From contig CALWRL010000028.1 in NCBI GenBank assembly GCA_944383945.1, positions 1 to 8,378 of the forward strand: DNA of 8,378 nt, read 5' to 3'. Source of the stretch: an uncultured Clostridia bacterium. Lineage in GTDB: Bacteria > Bacillota > Clostridia > Christensenellales > UBA1242. Below are positions 6,393 to 8,378 of this stretch, piece by piece (positions within the stretch are counted from its first letter, which is position 1; each line of letters starts with the position of its first letter). The position numbers and the translations under genes are program-made. The notes beneath the pieces were generated by a model. The model was not told the origin of the DNA, made no database searches, and saw nothing but the letters and a program-made list of their open reading frames with translations.

Positions 6393-6965
6393 ATGCTTGT
6401 ATTTTTAAAGATATTGTTGTTTCCATGGTTTTGGCTATTGTTTCCAACCATTTTTAAAAACAAAAAGAACATTCCACAAGGCAAAGCAATTTTTATATGC
6501 AATCATAAAAGCAATGCAGATCCTATTTTACTTATCTTTTCAACTTGGAGAAAACAATATTTTTTGTCAAAAAAAGAATTGTTTGAAAATAAGTTTATTA
6601 AATTTATAATGAAAATTGATCGTGGAATTCCAGATGATAGGGGTAAAACGGATTTAACAGCAATTAAAAGTGGAATTAAAGTTTTAAACGATGGTAATAT
6701 TTTAACAATCTTTCCAGAAGGAACGAGAAACAAAACAGATGCTGAGCTTTCAGAAGTTAAGGCAGGAGCGGCAATGTTTGCAATAAAAACAAAAACACCT
6801 ATTGTTCCTATTTGGATAGAAAAAAAGCCAAGAGTTTTCAGATTTAATAAAGTTAAATTTGGAGAAGCTTTCACATTGGAAGAATTTTACGACCAAAAAT
6901 TAGATTCAGAAAAATTAGATTTAGCAAGTAAAATCATAGCCGAAAAACTTATAGAAAATAAATAA
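6393..6965 (+). CDS. plsC: 1-acyl-sn-glycerol-3-phosphate acyltransferase
   Basis: PlsC acylates lysophosphatidic acid to phosphatidic acid at the inner face of the membrane, the second acylation of phospholipid synthesis. The 190 residues show an N-terminal hydrophobic segment (2-20), the catalytic H-x4-D box as NHKSNADP with His38 and Asp43, a second block near FIMKIDRGIPDDRG, FPEGTRN (107-113), and KAGAAMFAIKTKTPIVPIWI around 123-142. These are the four acyltransferase blocks in the correct order. A strong GGAGGAG (6381-6387) precedes the ATG, and the gap from rluB is 22 bases, so the two are likely cotranscribed. In many Clostridia cmk, plsC and ispH are clustered; no cmk or ispH is seen here. 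A terminator follows at once. Confidence 0.93.
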   Translation: MLVFLKILLFPWFWLLFPTIFKNKKNIPQGKAIFICNHKSNADPILLIFSTWRKQYFLSKKELFENKFIKFIMKIDRGIPDDRGKTDLTAIKSGIKVLNDGNILTIFPEGTRNKTDAELSEVKAGAAMFAIKTKTPIVPIWIEKKPRVFRFNKVKFGEAFTLEEFYDQKLDSEKLDLASKIIAEKLIENK

Positions 6966-6992
6966 AAAAGCCTTTTAACAAAAGGCTTTTTT
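6964..6992 (+). terminator. Intrinsic terminator after plsC, probably bidirectional
   Basis: A 13-base arm with core AAAAGCCTTTT (6964-6976) pairs with AAAAGGCTTTTTT (6980-6992) around an AAC loop. The hairpin begins inside the plsC stop codon and ends in six T residues. Its left arm begins with six A residues, so it also reads as a terminator for leftward RNA polymerase. Confidence 0.85.
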
Positions 6993-6995
6993 AAT

Positions 6996-7022
6996 AAAAA
7001 AACGGTTAAGGTTAACCGTTTT
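6996..7022 (-). terminator. Intrinsic terminator after rpsT
   Basis: AAAACGGTT (6999-7007) pairs with AACCGTTTT (7014-7022) around a short AAGGTT loop. On the minus strand the stem is followed by a run of seven T (A residues at 6996-7002). It lies three bases beyond the rpsT stop codon. Confidence 0.85.
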
Positions 7023-7025
7023 GTT

Positions 7026-7286
7026 TTACTTTTTTTCTAACAATTTAGATAGGGCAGCTTTTTTAGAGTTTGCTTTATTTTTGTGAATAACATTATCTTT
7101 TGCAGCTGTATCTAAAAGAGAAAATACTTCATTTAAAAGAACTTTAGCTTCATCAAACTTTTCTTCTTTAACTGCTTGCTTAAAGTTTTTAATAAAAGTT
7201 GATATTTTAGATTTAATCATTCTGTTTTCTAAATTTTTCTTTTCGTTAACAGAAACTCTTTTTATAGCAGATTTAATGTTTGGCAC
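7026..7286 (-). CDS. rpsT: 30S ribosomal protein S20
   Basis: S20 binds 16S rRNA early in 30S assembly. The 86 residues begin MPNIKSAIKRVSVNEKKNLEN and continue with the typical long helices (KSKISTFIKNFKQAVKEEKFDEA, and DTAAKDNVIHKNKANSKKAALSKLL), a full-length match to the family. The start codon is GTG (7284-7286), with a good AAGGAG (CTCCTT at 7295-7300 on the plus strand) eight bases upstream. It has its own promoter and terminator and is monocistronic here. The arrangement divergent from gpr is conserved in Bacillus and Clostridia. Non-AUG starts are known for rpsT elsewhere, where they are linked to autoregulation; whether that applies here is not shown. Confidence 0.97.
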   Translation of the reverse strand: MPNIKSAIKRVSVNEKKNLENRMIKSKISTFIKNFKQAVKEEKFDEAKVLLNEVFSLLDTAAKDNVIHKNKANSKKAALSKLLEKK

Positions 7287-7322
7287 GATCTTTTCTCCTT
7301 AATTTATTTTTTTACTCTGTGA

Positions 7323-7351
7323 ATTTTAACACAACCAAAAAATAAATGCAA
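7323..7351 (-). promoter_or_regulatory. Vegetative promoter of rpsT
   Basis: On the minus strand a -35 TTGCAT (7346-7351) is followed by a 17-base spacer and a -10 TAAAAT (7323-7328, five of six consensus). The start would be near 7316, giving a leader of about 30 bases that contains the AAGGAG site. Confidence 0.65.
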
Positions 7352-7394
7352 GTAAAATTTTAATATTTTATAAAAAAAATCAAAAACTATAAGT

Positions 7395-8180
7395 ATGAAA
7401 AGAAATTTAACAGATATGTTTGACGAAAAAACCAACAAGTTTGATGTTGAAAAAAACTTTAATTATGGAATAACAATTAAAAAAAGTTCTGATGGTAAAA
7501 CAAGCGTTGTTAATGCAAATGCATTAATTTATTTAGGGGCAAAAATAGAAGATTATGTTTCAAATATTTTGAAAGAAGAATTAAAAAAAACTTTTAAAAT
7601 TAATAAAGCTAAAAAAATTTTAGTTATAGGATTGGGGAACAAAGACATTTATAACGATTCGCTGGGGCCTGTAACCGTTGATAAATTAATTGTTTCAAGA
7701 GGGTTAAATATCAAACCTGAGGTTAGTGTTGTTTCTCCAAATGTTTTTTCTAACACAGGAATTGAAACAAGTGATTTTATAATTGCAATTTGCAAAACGG
7801 TTAATCCAGATTGTGTTATTCTAATAGATGCATTAGCAACTGTTTCAACTTCAAGACTGTGTTGTTGTTTTCAAATTTCAAAAAATGGTTTAACTGCTGG
7901 AAGTGGAGTTGGTTCAAACAACAAAAAAATAACAAAGGATTTATTAGGGGTTAAAAACTTTGTTACAATAGGTGTTCCTATGTTAATTTATGCTAGCTCA
8001 TTGGTGAGCGAAACAGATTCTAATTTTAAAGATAACATTACTTCTTTTCCTTCTTTAATTTTGTCGCCAGTTGATATAAAGAAAAACATAAATTTGTTGT
8101 CTAACATAATTTCTAATGCACTAAATGGCTGCATTTTTAAGAATCTTTCGCAAGATGAAATTAATGCTTTGATTAACTAA
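7395..8180 (+). CDS. gpr: Germination protease GPR (spore SASP endopeptidase)
   Basis: GPR is an aspartic-type protease (peptidase family A25) that degrades small acid-soluble spore proteins during germination; it is made as a zymogen in the forespore. Key blocks are VIGLGNKDIYNDSLGP with Asp88, SPNVFSNTGIETSDFI, and ILIDALATVS with Asp145; these two Asp correspond to the catalytic Asp127 and Asp193 of the Bacillus enzyme. GSGVGSNNKKI and FVTIGVPMLIYA follow, then LILSPVDIKKNINLLSNIISNALN, matching the usual C-terminal segment. At 261 residues it is well short of the usual 320-370; losses are in the N-terminal region and the loop before the last block. Three Cys in a row occur at 156-158. The start ATG lacks a Shine-Dalgarno, and an in-frame stop lies just upstream; ATG 7416 is the alternative. 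spoIIP, which follows gpr in Bacillus, is absent. Confidence 0.93.
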   Translation: MKRNLTDMFDEKTNKFDVEKNFNYGITIKKSSDGKTSVVNANALIYLGAKIEDYVSNILKEELKKTFKINKAKKILVIGLGNKDIYNDSLGPVTVDKLIVSRGLNIKPEVSVVSPNVFSNTGIETSDFIIAICKTVNPDCVILIDALATVSTSRLCCCFQISKNGLTAGSGVGSNNKKITKDLLGVKNFVTIGVPMLIYASSLVSETDSNFKDNITSFPSLILSPVDIKKNINLLSNIISNALNGCIFKNLSQDEINALIN

Positions 8181-8211
8181 ACTTATTTAATTTAAACTCA
8201 TATATAAATAT

Positions 8212-8319
8212 ATGTCAAAAAAAATTGTTGTAATGGATAGCGGAATTGGTGGCGCTAGCATTTTAAAAGAAATTGCTAAAAAATGTCCTAACGAAAAATA
8301 TATTTATTTTGCTGATACA
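8212..8319 (+). CDS. murI: Glutamate racemase, N-terminal fragment
   Basis: MurI makes D-glutamate for peptidoglycan. The first 36 codons read MSKKIVVMDSGIGGASILKE and then IAKKCPNEKYIYFADT, matching the family start, including DSGIGG with its catalytic Asp. MurI normally continues with an N-x-P-Y-G segment. Here the frame stays open to the window end but turns into a Phe/Leu-rich string unlike any racemase, and that stretch is explained by mfd on the other strand. The true murI sequence therefore stops at about 8319, perhaps a few bases further. The 31-base gap after gpr contains no Shine-Dalgarno. Identity is secure from the N-terminus; about 85% of the protein is missing. Confidence 0.85.
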
Positions 8320-8378
8320 TTAAGTATGCATATGCTATTTTGTTACTTCTTCCTACTCTTCCTCTTATTTGATATAGT
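8315..8378 (-). CDS. mfd: Fragment of Mfd (transcription-repair coupling factor), joined in inverted orientation
   Basis: Read on the minus strand from 8377 to 8315, the frame gives LYQI, then RGRVGRSNKIAYAYL, then MY. This is helicase motif VI (Q-x-R-G-R-x-G-R) followed by the AYAYL stretch characteristic of Mfd; RecG and UvrB have different residues after the second Arg. Only 21 residues are present. Beyond 8315 the minus-strand reading no longer resembles Mfd and overlaps the good murI reading on the plus strand. The rest of mfd would lie outside the window, and its C-terminal part does not follow here. This is most likely a chimeric contig end rather than a functional gene. Confidence 0.8.

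Noticed and set aside
6503..6874. Minus-strand open frame of 123 codons opposite plsC
   Set aside because: Covers the conserved acyltransferase motifs on the other strand; a shadow.
8181..8211. Promoter before murI (TTGATT at 8169-8174 with TAAACT at 8193-8198)
   Set aside because: Only four of six matches in each box, an 18-base spacer, and a predicted start only a few bases before the ATG.
8320..8378. Plus-strand continuation of murI into a Phe/Leu-rich tail that looks like a membrane segment
   Set aside because: It does not match any part of glutamate racemase, and the opposite strand encodes a clear Mfd motif, so the tail is a shadow reading.

Overview
This is an AT-rich window, by eye around 30% G+C. 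It reads as a chromosomal housekeeping and sporulation region of an endospore-forming, Clostridia-like Firmicute. The evidence is three spore genes in one window (a ylbJ-type membrane protein, gerW/ytfJ, and the germination protease gpr), strong AGGAGG-type ribosome binding sites on most genes, and gene neighbourhoods known from Bacillus and Clostridium: ylbJ beside pta, ytfI-ytfJ, dacB near rluB, and rpsT divergent from gpr. All eleven visible stop codons are TAA. I see no mobile element, CRISPR array, tRNA or rRNA.

Layout. Positions 1-248 hold the 3' end of yraN (+). Its stop codon overlaps that of ylbJ (245-1264, -), tail to tail. A rightward series follows from a good vegetative promoter at 1243-1271, which overlies the ylbJ start: pta (1313-2293), tsaD (2296-3351), a DUF2953/ytfI-like membrane protein (3381-3938), gerW/ytfJ (4002-4418) and a D-alanyl-D-alanine carboxypeptidase (4402-5598). 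A long AT-rich hairpin (5623-5668) comes next, and its right arm contains the ribosome binding site of rluB (5669-6370). plsC (6393-6965) follows rluB. Two back-to-back terminator hairpins (6964-7022) separate plsC from the convergent rpsT (7026-7286, -). gpr (7395-8180, +) diverges from rpsT, and a murI start lies at 8212.

How the genes fit together. ylbJ, gerW, gpr and probably the carboxypeptidase serve spore formation, cortex structure or germination. tsaD (tRNA t6A), rluB (23S rRNA pseudouridine) and rpsT (30S subunit) serve translation. pta, plsC and murI supply acetyl-phosphate, phospholipid and D-glutamate. This is a mixed core-gene neighbourhood rather than a single pathway.

The most notable observation is at the right edge. 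The murI reading is good only to about 8319. The last 64 bases, read on the minus strand, encode the helicase motif VI region of Mfd (transcription-repair coupling factor). The window therefore ends in an inverted murI/mfd junction, most likely a chimeric read or assembly end and less likely a real rearrangement. I found no convincing novel multi-gene system.
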